Made by a program: the position numbers and the translations under genes. Below the pieces are notes generated by a model. That model saw only the letters and a list, made by a program, of their open reading frames with translations, was not told the origin of the DNA and ran no database searches. From Myxococcales bacterium (GTDB taxonomy: Bacteria > Myxococcota_A > Bradymonadia > Bradymonadales > GCA-2716585), in assembly GCA_002716585.1 (NCBI GenBank), contig PBBL01000017.1:1-38050 (forward strand): 38,050 nt of DNA. The letters are read 5' to 3'. This document shows, piece by piece, positions 1 through 10,676 of this stretch; position 1 is the stretch's first letter; each line of letters opens with the position of its first letter.

Positions 1-59
1 ACGCTCAAGCCTTCTCTGCACGGGTGCCTCTGGGAATTCAATTGTCCCCCTGAGTCAGC

Positions 60-1250
60 TCACTCCCCTTGAATCAGCGCCCTGCACCGTTCCAGCGCCT
101 CGGCCAACCCCACGGCCTCCTCCGGCGCGGCGCTGAGGTACGCCTCCAGCCCTGCGGCGACGGCGAGTATCTCGCGCTGCGCCTCCGTCAACTCAATCTC
201 CCCAAAGATGCGGGCGTGGTCACCGACCTCAAGCGCGACGCCGAGGACGTCCTGGAGCGCGCGGACGGTCTGGAGGTGGCGGCGCGAGACGCAGGTCTCG
301 GGGAGGGCCTCGACGCCGACCACCTCGCGGAGCTGGAGGCGGTCGCCGCTGAACTCGGCGATCACGGTGAACAGGCGCTCGACGCCGAGATCGATGGTCC
401 CGGGCAGGTGCCGCCCGGTCTCGGGGCCAGGGAGCAGCCCGAGGAGGGCGCGCGGGGCGCTTGAGGCGGTGAGCAGGTTGGCGAGCAGGTCGCTGGCGTG
501 GCGCATGGCGAGCGTCCCGGCGGCGGGGCCGACGAGGGTGGCGTCGGTGGCCATCCAGGCCTCCAGGGCGGCCTCTGGGTCGTCCCAGACGACGAGGCAC
601 GGGCCAGGGATTGAGGCGGCCCAGCGGTTGGCGCTGCGCAGGGCGATGGCCGCGGCGCCTGGCTGGTTGGAGGCGGTCGGGGTGAGCGCGGTCCACCGGT
701 CGGGGAGCGGCGCGGGGAGCGGCGCGGCGCTGACCCAGAGGCCGCGGGCGTCGGGGCCGAGCTGGTCGAGGAGGGTCGGCGCGAGCTGCCGGGCGAGGCG
801 TCGGAGGGCGGCGAGGTCATCGCCGCGCCATGCGGTGGCGAGGCCCTGGGCGCAGGGGGCGAGCACGTCGAGGCCGGGGTGTCCGGTGGCGAGGTGGCGC
901 AGCGTGGGGGGGGCCACCGGGTTGGGCGTAGGCTGGGGGGCGAGGAGCGCGTGGTGGCCGGGCTCGACGTGGTCGAGGTCGGTGAGGCTGTCGTCGGGAG
1001 GGTCTGGTGCGAGGTCGAGGCAGACGCCGACGCCAGGCTGTGGGCCGCGGCGGGTGACGGCGCGGACCTCGGTGGGGTTGTCGGGGCCGATGACTTCGAC
1101 GAGGGCGAGGGTGTCTGGGTCGCGCAGGAGCGCGCCGGGGGAGGGGAGGGCGTCGGCCTCGAACTCAACAAAGACGACCGCGACGCCGTGGTGACGGACG
1201 ACGCGGCCCGAGACGACGCTCAGGGACAGGAGCGACGGGGGAGGTGGCAT
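60..1250 (-). CDS. Divergent, P-loop-less F1-ATPase beta-like protein at the end of the atp operon
   Basis: A 396-residue protein starting 6 nt after the atpC stop, so probably co-transcribed and coupled. It aligns in pieces with the true beta subunit of this window. The N-terminal barrel has G-R-V-V-x3-G-x2-V-x-F-V (15-28) and VRAV (62-65). TG-x3-LD-V-LAP-x2-QG (122-136) matches TG-x3-ID-L-LAP-x2-RG of beta just before the Walker A loop. LQ-x3-A-LQD-V (326-335), ELTE (353-356), YLS (371-373) and ALIQGE (391-396) match LQ-x3-E-LQD-I, ELSE, FLS and ALINGE of beta; ELTE to YLS spacing is the same (18). The GGAGVGKT loop is absent (about 137-150 instead), as is the GERTREG segment with the catalytic Glu. 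A possible Walker B remnant is CLVVWDD (218-224). It is shorter than beta and cannot be a normal catalytic subunit. Role unknown: assembly factor, regulator or non-catalytic subunit are all guesses. Positions 1-59 beyond its stop show no clear terminator. Confidence 0.78.
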   Translation of the reverse strand: MPPPPSLLSLSVVSGRVVRHHGVAVVFVEFEADALPSPGALLRDPDTLALVEVIGPDNPTEVRAVTRRGPQPGVGVCLDLAPDPPDDSLTDLDHVEPGHHALLAPQPTPNPVAPPTLRHLATGHPGLDVLAPCAQGLATAWRGDDLAALRRLARQLAPTLLDQLGPDARGLWVSAAPLPAPLPDRWTALTPTASNQPGAAAIALRSANRWAASIPGPCLVVWDDPEAALEAWMATDATLVGPAAGTLAMRHASDLLANLLTASSAPRALLGLLPGPETGRHLPGTIDLGVERLFTVIAEFSGDRLQLREVVGVEALPETCVSRRHLQTVRALQDVLGVALEVGDHARIFGEIELTEAQREILAVAAGLEAYLSAAPEEAVGLAEALERCRALIQGE

Positions 1251-1256
1251 GGCGGA

Positions 1257-1691
1257 TCAGCTGTTCTTATCCTCTTCAGCGACAAAGAGGCGAGCGCGGG
1301 CGCGGTCAAGCGCGGCGCGGTGGAGCTTGGCGGCGTCGTCCTCGACGTGGTCGCGGCCCATCTCCTCCTGGAGCTTCTTCTCGGCGGCCTCCAGGGCGGC
1401 GCGGGCGCGGTCGGGGTCGATCGCGTCGGCCGACTCGGCCTCGTCGGTGAGGATGTTGACCTCGGCGGGCATGATCTGAGCGAAGCCGCCGTGGATCGCG
1501 AACCGGGTCGCCTTGCCGTCCTTGTGACGGATGACGACGCGGCCGGAGCGCAGGGTGGTCATCAGCGGGAGGTGGCCCTCCAGGATGCCCAGCTCGCCGT
1601 TGAGCCCGGGCAGGACGACCTCCTCGATGGGGGAGTCGCCGCTGGCGTAGGCGATCGCCTCGGGGGTGATGATCTCGACCTTCAGTGACAT
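1257..1691 (-). CDS. atpC: ATP synthase F1 epsilon subunit
   Basis: 144 residues, normal length for epsilon, the rotor subunit that couples F1 to the c-ring and can inhibit ATP hydrolysis. The N-terminal beta-sandwich is typical: VEIITPEAIAY, then LPGLNGELGILEGHLPL around 27-43 and FAIHGGFAQI around 64-73. A charged alpha-helical C-terminal domain (about 90-140, Asp/Glu/Arg-rich) follows. The start is supported by AAGGAGG (1701-1707 on the complement) about 9 nt upstream. It follows atpD after a 123-nt gap packed with hairpins, and the beta-like gene starts 6 nt after its stop. Confidence 0.96.
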   Translation of the reverse strand: MSLKVEIITPEAIAYASGDSPIEEVVLPGLNGELGILEGHLPLMTTLRSGRVVIRHKDGKATRFAIHGGFAQIMPAEVNILTDEAESADAIDPDRARAALEAAEKKLQEEMGRDHVEDDAAKLHRAALDRARARLFVAEEDKNS

Positions 1692-1814
1692 GGTCGGTGG
1701 CCTCCTTGGGGCGTGGGCGGCGCCTCGGGGCGCCGTGGTGAAGCAGGCGCGCCAGGGGCGCGCGGCTGATCCGGGTGATCCCGGCCGCCCCCAGGGGGGC
1801 GGCGCGGGTCAGGA
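1692..1814 (-). promoter_or_regulatory. Hairpin cluster in the atpD-atpC spacer
   Basis: This 123-nt spacer is much longer than the other F1 spacers and holds four perfect inverted repeats. 1784-1803 has an 8-bp stem and 4-nt loop. 1771-1784 has a 5-bp stem and 4-nt loop and shares one base with the first. 1747-1763 has a 7-bp stem and 3-nt loop. 1718-1735 has a 7-bp stem and 4-nt TCGG loop. All are nearly pure G/C and none is followed by a T-run on the minus strand, so they do not look like a simple intrinsic terminator. They lie between the atpD stop and the atpC ribosome site and could set the epsilon:beta ratio by mRNA processing, stabilisation or partial attenuation (inference). Confidence 0.6.
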
Positions 1815-3425
<1,611 letters not shown>

Positions 3426-3445
3426 CTAAGTCGTCCTCGGGGCCA

Positions 3446-4327
3446 TCAGCCGTGCAGGGCTTCGGCGCCGCTTGTAATCTCGACGAGTTCTCTGGTGATC
3501 GCCGCCTGACGCGCCCGGTTGTACTTGAGGGTCAGGCTGGCGATCATGTCCTTGGCGTTGTTCGTGGCGTTGTCCATCGCGGTCATCCGCGAGCCCTGCT
3601 CGCTGGCCACCGAGTCCAACATCGCCTGGTGCACCAGCACCTCGATGTACTTCGGGAGGATCACCTCCAGCAGGGCGTCCCGGCCCGGCTCGAAGATCGC
3701 CTCGCGGTTGTCGTCGCTGGCGTCCTCGTCACCCACCTGGCCGATGGGCAGGAGGCGATCGACGCGCTGCTCCTGGGTGATCGCCGACTTGAACTCGTTG
3801 TAGGCGATGTAGACGTGGTCGTAGGTGCCGTCGGTGAACCCCTGGATCAGCTCCTGGGCGATCTCCTTGGCGATCGCGAACGACACCCCCCCGATCAGCA
3901 GGTCGGGGTGGTACTTCACGTGCTCGGGCTCCGAGCGCCGGATCCAGTCGCGCCCCTTCTTGCCGATCACCTTGAGGTGGAGGGCGTCGAAGGTCTTGGC
4001 GTGGTGCTTTCGGAAGCTGTCCACGCGGCGCAGGAGCGTCGCGTTGAAGCCGCCGCAGAGGCCGCGATCGCTGGTCAGGACGACCAGCAGCGCCGTGCCC
4101 CCCTCGGCCTCGTCGTGCTGACGGAGCAGCGGGTGGGCGTCCTCGTCCACGAGGGCGCCGAGCTGGCTGGTCACCTCGTCGATCTTCTGCCCGTAGGGGC
4201 GCGCCCTGGTGATCGCGTCCTTGGCCCGGTTGAGCTTGGCGGCGGCGACCATCTTCATGGCGCTGGTGATCTTCTGCGTGTTCTTGACGGTGCGGATCCG
4301 CTTGCGGATGTCCTTCAGGTTTGCCAT
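3446..4327 (-). CDS. atpG: ATP synthase F1 gamma subunit
   Basis: 293 residues, normal for gamma, the central stalk that turns inside the alpha3beta3 ring. The N-terminal helix has RKRIRTVKNTQKITSAMKMV (8-27), typical of the family. The middle has TSDRGLCGGFN, the conserved Rossmann-like segment. The C-terminal helix has SEQGSRMTAMDNATNNAKDM, the part that contacts the beta subunits. It lies 22 nt downstream of atpA in the same operon. No truncation or unusual insertion is seen. Confidence 0.98.
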   Translation of the reverse strand: MANLKDIRKRIRTVKNTQKITSAMKMVAAAKLNRAKDAITRARPYGQKIDEVTSQLGALVDEDAHPLLRQHDEAEGGTALLVVLTSDRGLCGGFNATLLRRVDSFRKHHAKTFDALHLKVIGKKGRDWIRRSEPEHVKYHPDLLIGGVSFAIAKEIAQELIQGFTDGTYDHVYIAYNEFKSAITQEQRVDRLLPIGQVGDEDASDDNREAIFEPGRDALLEVILPKYIEVLVHQAMLDSVASEQGSRMTAMDNATNNAKDMIASLTLKYNRARQAAITRELVEITSGAEALHG

Positions 4328-4349
4328 CGCGACTCTCCCGTGCGGCGAA

Positions 4350-5906
<1,557 letters not shown>

Positions 5907-5991
5907 TGTCCCTTGTTCATCCTCTATCCGTGCTCACCCACCACCACGCGCAGGTAAGATGTCCCGTGTCCCTTAGCGGCGCTCGGGCGCC

Positions 5992-6537
5992 TCAAGCCTC
6001 TTGCATCGCAGCGTCCCGCAGCCGGCGCAGCTGGTTGCGCAGGCTCCCGTCGTAGACCTTGTCGCCGATCCGCGCCACCATCCCGCCGATCAGGTCGGGG
6101 TCGGTGTCCGTCTCCAGCTCCACCTTCTTGCCGGTCAGCCGCGCCAGCACCTGCTTGACCCGGCCCAGCTGAGCAGGGGCGAGCTTCTGGGCGCTCGTCA
6201 CCTGCGCCCGCACGATCCCCTCTTTCTCATCCAGCAGCCGCTGGAACGACGTGAAGATCCCCTCCAGCGCCGACAGCCGCCCCTTGTCCACCAGGAGCTG
6301 CGCGAAGTTCGTCACCAGCACCCCCAGCTTCAGCGACTGCGCCACGGCCCGGAGCACCTCCTTGCGCTGCTCCACCCGCAGCGACGGCGCCGACACGATC
6401 GTCCGCAGCTCGTCGCTCTGGCGGTAGGCCTCCGTCAACGTCTCCAGATCCTTGTACAGGACCCGGGCGTTGCCCTCCTCGACGCCCAGCTCGAACAACG
6501 CCTTCGCGTACCGAAGCGCGATCCCTCCACCTGCCAT
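5992..6537 (-). CDS. atpH: ATP synthase delta subunit (OSCP)
   Basis: 181 residues, the expected size of delta, which joins the top of F1 to the b/b' stator. The open frame continues upstream to 6639, but the family start is at MAGGGIALRYAKALFELG. That ATG (6537) has a purine-rich GAGGAGAGAG sequence upstream, so the shorter form was chosen. The C-terminal pattern LIGGMVARIGDKVYDGSLRN is diagnostic of AtpH. It sits between atpF and atpA. Confidence 0.95.
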   Translation of the reverse strand: MAGGGIALRYAKALFELGVEEGNARVLYKDLETLTEAYRQSDELRTIVSAPSLRVEQRKEVLRAVAQSLKLGVLVTNFAQLLVDKGRLSALEGIFTSFQRLLDEKEGIVRAQVTSAQKLAPAQLGRVKQVLARLTGKKVELETDTDPDLIGGMVARIGDKVYDGSLRNQLRRLRDAAMQEA

Positions 6538-6643
6538 GGCCTCTCTCTCCTCGTCCGCTCCGGGCGGCCCTCGCCGGGCCACCTCGTCGGGTGTCGTCTC
6601 GTCATCGTCGGCGCGGCCCCTCGTCAGGCCCGCGCCCACCGCC

Positions 6644-7240
6644 TCAGGCTGACGCCTGCTCGTCCAGGTCGCTCAGGAAACCATCGACCAGCGCCGTGTG
6701 CTGCGACGCCGTCAGCTCCTTGCGCATCGCCTTCTCCGCCAGCTCGCTGGCCAGCGTCAGCACCTCGGCCTCCAGCGCCGCCTTGGCGCTGGCGATCTCC
6801 TGCGTCACGGTCAGCTCCGCCTCGTCCCGGATGCGGCGCGCCCGCGCCTCCGCCTCCGCGATGATCCGGTCGCGCTCCGCCTCGCCCAGCGAGCGGTACT
6901 CGGCGATCAGCTCGTCGCGCTCGTCCGCCAGGCCGCTGAGCTTCGCCTGGTACGTGTCCAACATCGCGCGCGCCTCCTCGTGGAGCTTGCGCGCCTCCTC
7001 CAGCTCCGCCGTCACCCGCGTCTTGCGGTCGGCCAGGAACTTCTGGAACGGCTTGCGCGCGAAGTAGATCGCCGCGCCGATCAGCAGCGCCATGTTGATG
7101 AAGTGAAAGATGAACATGTGGATGATGTGGCCTTCGTCGCCACCACCCGCCGCCATCGCCACCGTCGGCGCCACGACCACGGCCCCGGCGATCATCGCCG
7201 CCGCCGCCCGCCTGCGCACCGTTGCTGCTGCTCTCATCAT
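6644..7240 (-). CDS. atpF: ATP synthase Fo b subunit with signal-peptide-like N-terminus
   Basis: 198 residues. The N-terminus (RRRAAAAMIAGAVVVAPTVAMA, about 9-30) looks like a cleavable signal peptide with an A-M-A site, as reported for b subunits of several delta-proteobacterial lineages. The membrane helix follows (about 40-61, IIHMFIFHFINMALLIGAAI), then KPFQKFLADRK and a long charged coiled coil to the end, which forms the peripheral stalk. The open frame runs upstream to 7996 without homology. Start chosen at the ATG-ATG pair at 7240/7237, preceded by GGAGGGG. Together with b' (next gene upstream) it implies a b/b' heterodimer. Confidence 0.92.
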   Translation of the reverse strand: MMRAAATVRRRAAAAMIAGAVVVAPTVAMAAGGGDEGHIIHMFIFHFINMALLIGAAIYFARKPFQKFLADRKTRVTAELEEARKLHEEARAMLDTYQAKLSGLADERDELIAEYRSLGEAERDRIIAEAEARARRIRDEAELTVTQEIASAKAALEAEVLTLASELAEKAMRKELTASQHTALVDGFLSDLDEQASA

Positions 7241-7305
7241 ATCCGCGTCCCCTCCAACGTCGGGTTGCATTCGTCTGACGGCGCGCCGCGCGCCGCCTCT
7301 CGGCG

Positions 7306-7818
7306 TCACGCCGACGGCACCAGGCGATTCACGATCAGGCGGGAGAGCACCTTGGCCTCCTCCCTCATCTCCGTGCGCGCCTCCTCGACCTGCCCCTGGA
7401 GCTTCTCGCGGTGCTCGGCGAGCTTCGCGTTGGCCTCCTGCTGCGCCTCCGTCAGGATCTCCTGCTGGCGCCTGGCCGACTCGTCCTTCAACTCCTGCCG
7501 CAGCGCGTTGGCCTCCTCGCGGGCCTGGGACAGCTTCGCCTCGTAGCTGGCGATCGCCTCCTCCGCGTCGTGGCGCAGGGTGCGGGCTTCGTCCCGCGTG
7601 CCCACCGTCGCCTGCTGACGCTTGTCGCTGACCTTCAGATAGGGATCGAAGATGAGCGCCTTGAGGCCGAGCCAGCACACGATGAAGATCACCAGATAGA
7701 TCAGGTAGGTGATGTCCAGGCTGACCGGGCTTCCGCCCGCCATCATGTTGACCCCCAGCTCGAGGGCTTCCTCGGGGAGCTGTTGGTTCAGGATGTCGCT
7801 GAGGTTGATCTGATCCAT
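7306..7818 (-). CDS. atpF': ATP synthase Fo b' subunit
   Basis: 170 residues and the first gene of the F1/stator operon. One membrane helix (about 36-59, ITYLIYLVIFIVCWLGLKAL) is followed by FDPYLKVSDKRQQ and a long Glu/Lys/Arg/Ala-rich coiled coil, the pattern of b-type stator subunits. It has no signal peptide, unlike the second b gene downstream. The start at 7818 (MDQINLSDIL) was chosen because upstream codons lack family character; the ribosome site is weak (GCAGGG). The 65-nt gap to atpF suggests co-transcription. Confidence 0.9.
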   Translation of the reverse strand: MDQINLSDILNQQLPEEALELGVNMMAGGSPVSLDITYLIYLVIFIVCWLGLKALIFDPYLKVSDKRQQATVGTRDEARTLRHDAEEAIASYEAKLSQAREEANALRQELKDESARRQQEILTEAQQEANAKLAEHREKLQGQVEEARTEMREEAKVLSRLIVNRLVPSA

Positions 7819-7948
7819 CGAAACCCTGCGTGGCGTGAGGGGCTGACCCGACCCGGGAGGGTGAATCAGCCGACGTGATGGGGGTCGCCGTGTTGGCCTC
7901 TTGAGCGGTCTCGCTGCCCAGGCGAGCGCCCCCCGAAGGTTCGGCGAT

Positions 7949-7977
7949 GGCGTAGCACAGCCCCAAAAAGGTGTCAA
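7949..7977 (-). promoter_or_regulatory. Candidate sigma-70 promoter of the F1/stator atp operon
   Basis: On the minus strand there is a perfect TTGACA (7972-7977), a 17-nt spacer and TACGCC (7949-7954) preceded by TGC, giving an extended -10. Predicted start near 7942, leaving a leader of about 120 nt before atpF'. The -10 is weak by itself; the -35 and spacing are ideal. Confidence 0.55.
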
Positions 7978-8074
7978 GGCGGAACTGACCTGTCACGCGG
8001 CTCGGTTGGTCGGGCCATGACGCGGTTTGTGTGTGATCTCAGGGGGGGCCGCTCGACCCCACCCGAAGCCCACC

Positions 8075-8902
8075 TCACGATCCCGCCCCACAACCATGAT
8101 CGGGCGCCTCATACACCGGATCCTCCAGCTCGTACTCCGCCACCAGATAATCGACCGCTCGACCCCGGACCCGCCGGTTCCACCCCCCCAACCCCGACGG
8201 CGCCACCTCCGGCGCCTCCACGCCCCCTGGCCACTTCACCACCACCCGCCGCCTCGCCGCGCCACACGCCGCCTCCAGCAACGCCTCGCCGAGCGGCGCG
8301 CCGACCGCCAGCCGCCGCACGATCCCGAACCCCGACGCGGCCGCCGCGGGCTCCGTGAACATCGGGTCGAGGTACACCACGTCCGCCTCCACCCCCGCCA
8401 GCCGCTCCTGCGCCCGACCCTCCATCACCCGCACCCGCCCCGCGGCCTCCGACCACGCCCGCCCCTCCTCGCTCATCCGGGCCAGCCCCTCACCGACCAG
8501 CGCAGCGAGCACCGGGCTCGCCTCCACCCCGAACACAGCGACCTGGAGCGCGTGGGCGATGTGCAGCGCGTCCCCCGCCAGCCCCAGCGTCCCGTCCCAC
8601 ACCTCCCGAACCGGTCGCCCCTCCGCAGGCGCGATGGCGCGGATCAGCGGGTGGTCGCGCCCATCCAGGCGCTTGAGGTAGAACATCCCCGGCCCAACCA
8701 CCAGCTGCTCCCCCGACGCCGCCTCAATCGTATGATGGGCCTGGCTCACCACGTACGCCCCCCACGCGCCGTGCGCGTCCATCAGGCGAGCCAGCCCGAC
8801 GGAGCGGGTGACGAACGGGAGCTGGAGCGCCTCCGCCAGCGCCCGAGCCGTCGGCTCCAGCGCGCGGCGGTTGCTCCGGGATGTGGTGAGGATGAGGGTC
8901 AT
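8075..8902 (-). CDS. RsmJ-like class I SAM-dependent methyltransferase
   Basis: 275 residues. Resembles the RsmJ family (16S rRNA m2G methyltransferase). An N-terminal substrate-binding region contains PGMFYLKRLDGRDHPL (71-86). It is followed by the SAM motif I region DGTLGLAGDALHIA (103-116), the acidic strand-2 end VEASP (126-130), the catalytic-type DVVYLDPMF (174-182) and RRRVVVKWPG near 220. DPMF in place of the common NPPY is typical of RsmJ. AGGGAG supports the start. It is separate from the atp operon. Exact substrate not proven; RsmJ itself is best known in gammaproteobacteria, so the gene name is withheld. Confidence 0.8.
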   Translation of the reverse strand: MTLILTTSRSNRRALEPTARALAEALQLPFVTRSVGLARLMDAHGAWGAYVVSQAHHTIEAASGEQLVVGPGMFYLKRLDGRDHPLIRAIAPAEGRPVREVWDGTLGLAGDALHIAHALQVAVFGVEASPVLAALVGEGLARMSEEGRAWSEAAGRVRVMEGRAQERLAGVEADVVYLDPMFTEPAAAASGFGIVRRLAVGAPLGEALLEAACGAARRRVVVKWPGGVEAPEVAPSGLGGWNRRVRGRAVDYLVAEYELEDPVYEAPDHGCGAGS

Positions 8903-9015
8903 GCCGTCGCTCCCTGTCGGTGACGAGGGCGACGATGGGTGGGGCGGTGGGGGTTGTCAAGCGGCGCTGCGGCGGAGCGTTGTGTTTGCGGGGGGCATGG
9001 GCTTTAATCGACCGG

Positions 9016-9047
9016 GACGCGGTTGACGCGGTTGACGCGGTTGACGC
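9016..9047. repeat. Tandem 9-bp repeat between divergent genes
   Basis: GACGCGGTT occurs three times head to tail (9016-9024, 9025-9033, 9034-9042), followed by a partial copy GACGC (9043-9047). It lies 28 nt upstream of the isomerase gene and in the 172-nt divergent spacer with the methyltransferase gene. Each unit creates a TTGACG, but no good -10 lies 16-18 nt downstream of any copy on the plus strand, so promoter function is not supported. Confidence 0.8.
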
Positions 9048-9074
9048 AAGGACCAACGGAGCGGAGGGCGACCG

Positions 9075-9896
9075 ATGAGCGAGTGGACGACGTTGAAGGT
9101 GGAGCGGCACGGCGAGCACGTGGCCGAGGTGATCCTGAACCGCCCGGACAAGGGCAACGCGATGAACCCGGCGATGTTCCGCGAGATCGCCGAGGTGTTC
9201 GACGCGCTGGACGCCGACGACGCGGTGCGGGCGATCGTGCTGCGGGGGGAGGGGAGGGCGTTCAGCTACGGGCTCGACCTCCAGGAGGCGATGGGGATGC
9301 TGGGGCCGCACCTCCAGGGCGGGCTCGGCGGGCAGCGCAAGCGGCTGTACGCGCTGATCAAGGAGCTGCAGCACCAGACCGGGAGCCCGGCGCGGTGCCG
9401 CAAGCCGGTGGTGGCGGCGGTGCACGGCTGGTGCATCGGCGGCGGGGTGGACCTGATCTCGGCCTGCGACGTCCGGCTGTGTGAGGTGGGGGCGAAGTTC
9501 AGCGTCCGCGAGGCCCGGATCGGGATCGTGGCCGACATCGGCAGCTTGCAGCGGTTGCCGCGGATCATCGGCGACGCGGCGACCCGCGAGCTGGCGCTGA
9601 CGGCCAAGGACATCGGCGCCGAGCGGGCGCTGCGCATGGGGCTCGTCTCCGACGTGGTGGAGGGGGCCGAGGCCCTACGGGCGCGGGCGCTGGCGGAGGC
9701 GGAGGCGATCGCCGGGCTCTCCCCGCTCGTCGTTCAGGGGGTCAAGCAGGTCCTCGACGCGACCTCCGGGAAGTCGATCGACGACGGCCTGGAGTACGTG
9801 GCGCTGTGGAACAGCGCGTTCCTGGCGTCGCTCGACCTCGGGGAGGCGATGGCGTCCTTCTTTGAGAAGCGCGAGCCCCGGTACACCGGGGAGTAG
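9075..9896 (+). CDS. Crotonase family, delta(3,5)-delta(2,4)-dienoyl-CoA isomerase type
   Basis: 273 residues of the enoyl-CoA hydratase/isomerase fold. The oxyanion-hole segments are FSYGLDL (63-69) and HGWCIGGGVD (117-126). The three acidic residues of mammalian ECH1 (Asp176, Glu196, Asp204) are matched here at Asp126, Glu146 and Asp154 with identical spacing, and ADIGSLQRLPRIIG (153-166) is the ECH1-type signature. It would therefore move double bonds in 3,5-dienoyl-CoA during beta-oxidation of odd-position unsaturated fatty acids, rather than hydrate enoyl-CoA. GGAGGG upstream supports the ATG. It stands alone, with no other fatty-acid gene nearby. Confidence 0.85.
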   Translation: MSEWTTLKVERHGEHVAEVILNRPDKGNAMNPAMFREIAEVFDALDADDAVRAIVLRGEGRAFSYGLDLQEAMGMLGPHLQGGLGGQRKRLYALIKELQHQTGSPARCRKPVVAAVHGWCIGGGVDLISACDVRLCEVGAKFSVREARIGIVADIGSLQRLPRIIGDAATRELALTAKDIGAERALRMGLVSDVVEGAEALRARALAEAEAIAGLSPLVVQGVKQVLDATSGKSIDDGLEYVALWNSAFLASLDLGEAMASFFEKREPRYTGE

Positions 9897-9904
9897 AGGG
9901 GTGA

Positions 9905-9927
9905 GGCCGCGCCAGGTCGGCGCGGCC
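9905..9927. terminator. GC hairpin between convergent genes
   Basis: A perfect 9-bp stem (9905-9913 with 9919-9927) and 5-nt loop lies 8 nt after the isomerase stop and 41 nt from the sigma-factor stop. There is no T-run on either side, so it may act as a bidirectional barrier or mRNA end rather than a classic intrinsic terminator. Confidence 0.5.
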
Positions 9928-9968
9928 CCGGTGAGGTGGGGCGCTGTGTGAGGTCAGGGCGTGGGGGC

Positions 9969-10676
9969 TCAGGCGGCCGAAGCCTCCTTGCCCTTGGCCT
10001 TCTTCTTGGAGCGGCTCGTGGCGCGGCTCTTCTTGGCGACCCGGGTGCGGTTGGTCTCGTCGTGCATGTAGAGTTCGGGCTGACGGATGATGCCCTCGGA
10101 GGCGGCGAAGTGGGCGAGCTGCTTGCGCATGAGCTTGCGGCCACGGAAGAGGCGGCTCATGACGGTGCCGACGGGGCACTCGAGGATGTGGGCGATCTCC
10201 TTGTAGGAGAAGCCCTGGAGGTCCGCGAGGACGACCACCATCCTGAACTCGATGGGAATGTTCTCCAGGGCTGAGCGGATATCCTCACTGAAGAGCTTGT
10301 GAAAGAGGCCACGCTCGGGGTTGTTGCGCACCTTGTTGCGGCTGTGGAGGTTCTCTTCCACGGGGCGCAGGTCGTCGGCGCCGAGTATCTCGCGCTCTTT
10401 GACCTTGCGGCGGTAGTTGTTGATGAAGGTGTTGGTGAGGATCTTGAAGAGCCAGGCCCGGCAGTTGGTGTTCTTCTCAAACCGGTGGAAGAAGGTGAAC
10501 CCCTTGAGGTAGGTCTCTTGAACAAGGTCCTCGGCGTCGCGCTCGTTCTTGGTCAGGCGCAGCGCCGTGGCGTACAGCTCGTCGGTGTACACCAGCGCCG
10601 TCTCCTCAAACTCGGCGATGTCCGAGCGGGTGTCTGGCGCGCCTCGCGACAGTCGATTTTCGTTGATCTTGAGCAT
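9969..10676 (-). CDS. ECF-type RNA polymerase sigma factor with lysine-rich tail
   Basis: 235 residues. Region 2 covers about 20-90: YATALRLTKNERDAEDLVQE and TNCRAWLFKILTNTFINNYR are classic sigma-70 region 2 segments. Region 4 covers about 130-190: IRSALENIPIEFRMVVVLAD, then the helix-turn-helix FSYKEIAHILECPVGTVMSR. The last 27 or so residues are a basic tail (KKSRATSRSKKKAKGKE) not found in most ECF factors; it might bind DNA or RNA non-specifically. No anti-sigma gene or membrane protein is adjacent, so its control is not visible here. The ATG has AGGA upstream. Regulon unknown. Confidence 0.9.
   Translation of the reverse strand: MLKINENRLSRGAPDTRSDIAEFEETALVYTDELYATALRLTKNERDAEDLVQETYLKGFTFFHRFEKNTNCRAWLFKILTNTFINNYRRKVKEREILGADDLRPVEENLHSRNKVRNNPERGLFHKLFSEDIRSALENIPIEFRMVVVLADLQGFSYKEIAHILECPVGTVMSRLFRGRKLMRKQLAHFAASEGIIRQPELYMHDETNRTRVAKKSRATSRSKKKAKGKEASAA

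Noticed and set aside
7241..7996. Longer atpF start extending upstream to 7996
   Set aside because: That part overlaps atpF' in another frame and has no b-subunit character; the ATG at 7240 has a strong ribosome site.
9023..9046. Three TTGACG sites read as stacked -35 boxes for the isomerase gene
   Set aside because: None has a -10-like hexamer 16-18 nt downstream; treated as a simple tandem repeat.
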